Assembly: GCA_963971285.1 (NCBI GenBank)
Contig: OZ020254.1
Span: 4,960,001 to 5,024,000, forward strand
From: Astropecten irregularis
Lineage: Eukaryota; Echinodermata; Asteroidea; Paxillosida; Astropectinidae
DNA length: 64,000 nt
Direction: 5' to 3'
Notes under the pieces: model-generated
Seen by the model: only the letters and a program-made list of their open reading frames with translations
The model's database searches: none
What the model was told of the DNA's origin: nothing
Shown here: positions 54,936-64,000 of the stretch, piece after piece
Position numbering within the stretch: position 1 is the first letter of the stretch
How the letters are laid out: every line of letters starts with the position of its first letter
Translations under genes and position numbers: made by a program

Positions 54936-64000
<9,065 letters not shown>

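Overview
The window is animal nuclear DNA. Its genes have introns with GT-AG borders, the families are metazoan, and it carries many short palindromic transposons. Frequent ACATGTAC and AGGCCTA words and several palindromic repeat families (for example elements ending in GGGCCAATTTCATAGAGCTG) suggest a marine deuterostome, most likely an echinoderm. That assignment is inference.

Region 1 (1-26393) is a near-perfect head-to-tail satellite array of 21 complete units and one truncated unit. A basic unit is about 961 bp. Twelve units also carry a 483-bp palindrome-ended transposon (MITE) at one fixed position, giving 1448-bp composite units mixed irregularly with empty ones. The only difference I noticed between units is the length of a poly-G run (11-14). 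Each unit has a cluster of degenerate TTAGGG telomere-like motifs and a perfect CAAGATGGCGGC (YY1-type) site. The array stops exactly at the outer end of the last MITE.

Region 2 (26394-30912) is the array flank, made of diverged repeats, followed by a complete five-exon plus-strand CNNM gene encoding a 781-residue ancient conserved domain protein / magnesium transport mediator.

Region 3 (30913-42093) lies between convergent genes and holds at least seven small transposon-like elements, a 35-bp minisatellite and microsatellites, with no recognised gene.

Region 4 (42094-45939) is a minus-strand, five-exon DCAF10 (WDR32) gene encoding a 460-residue WD-repeat substrate receptor for CUL4-DDB1 ubiquitin ligase. 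Its introns contain palindromic MITEs.

Region 5 (45940-54935) is intergenic. It has a promoter-like CAAGATGGC site, a cluster of TTAA-flanked MITEs, and a long AT-rich tract that may include the 3' untranslated region of the next gene.

Region 6 (54936-64000) is the minus-strand 3' part (four exons, 344 residues) of a WBP1/WBP1L family gene: a cysteine-rich ectodomain, one membrane span, PPxY motifs for WW-domain partners, and an unusual Thr-Pro-Cys-Ala repeat tail. A 1078-bp non-autonomous hAT element with intact 8-bp target duplications sits in one of its introns. The first exon is probably beyond the right edge.

The three genes are not an operon or pathway. The CNNM and WBP1L families are also near neighbours in the human genome (10q24.32), so this may be old conserved linkage.
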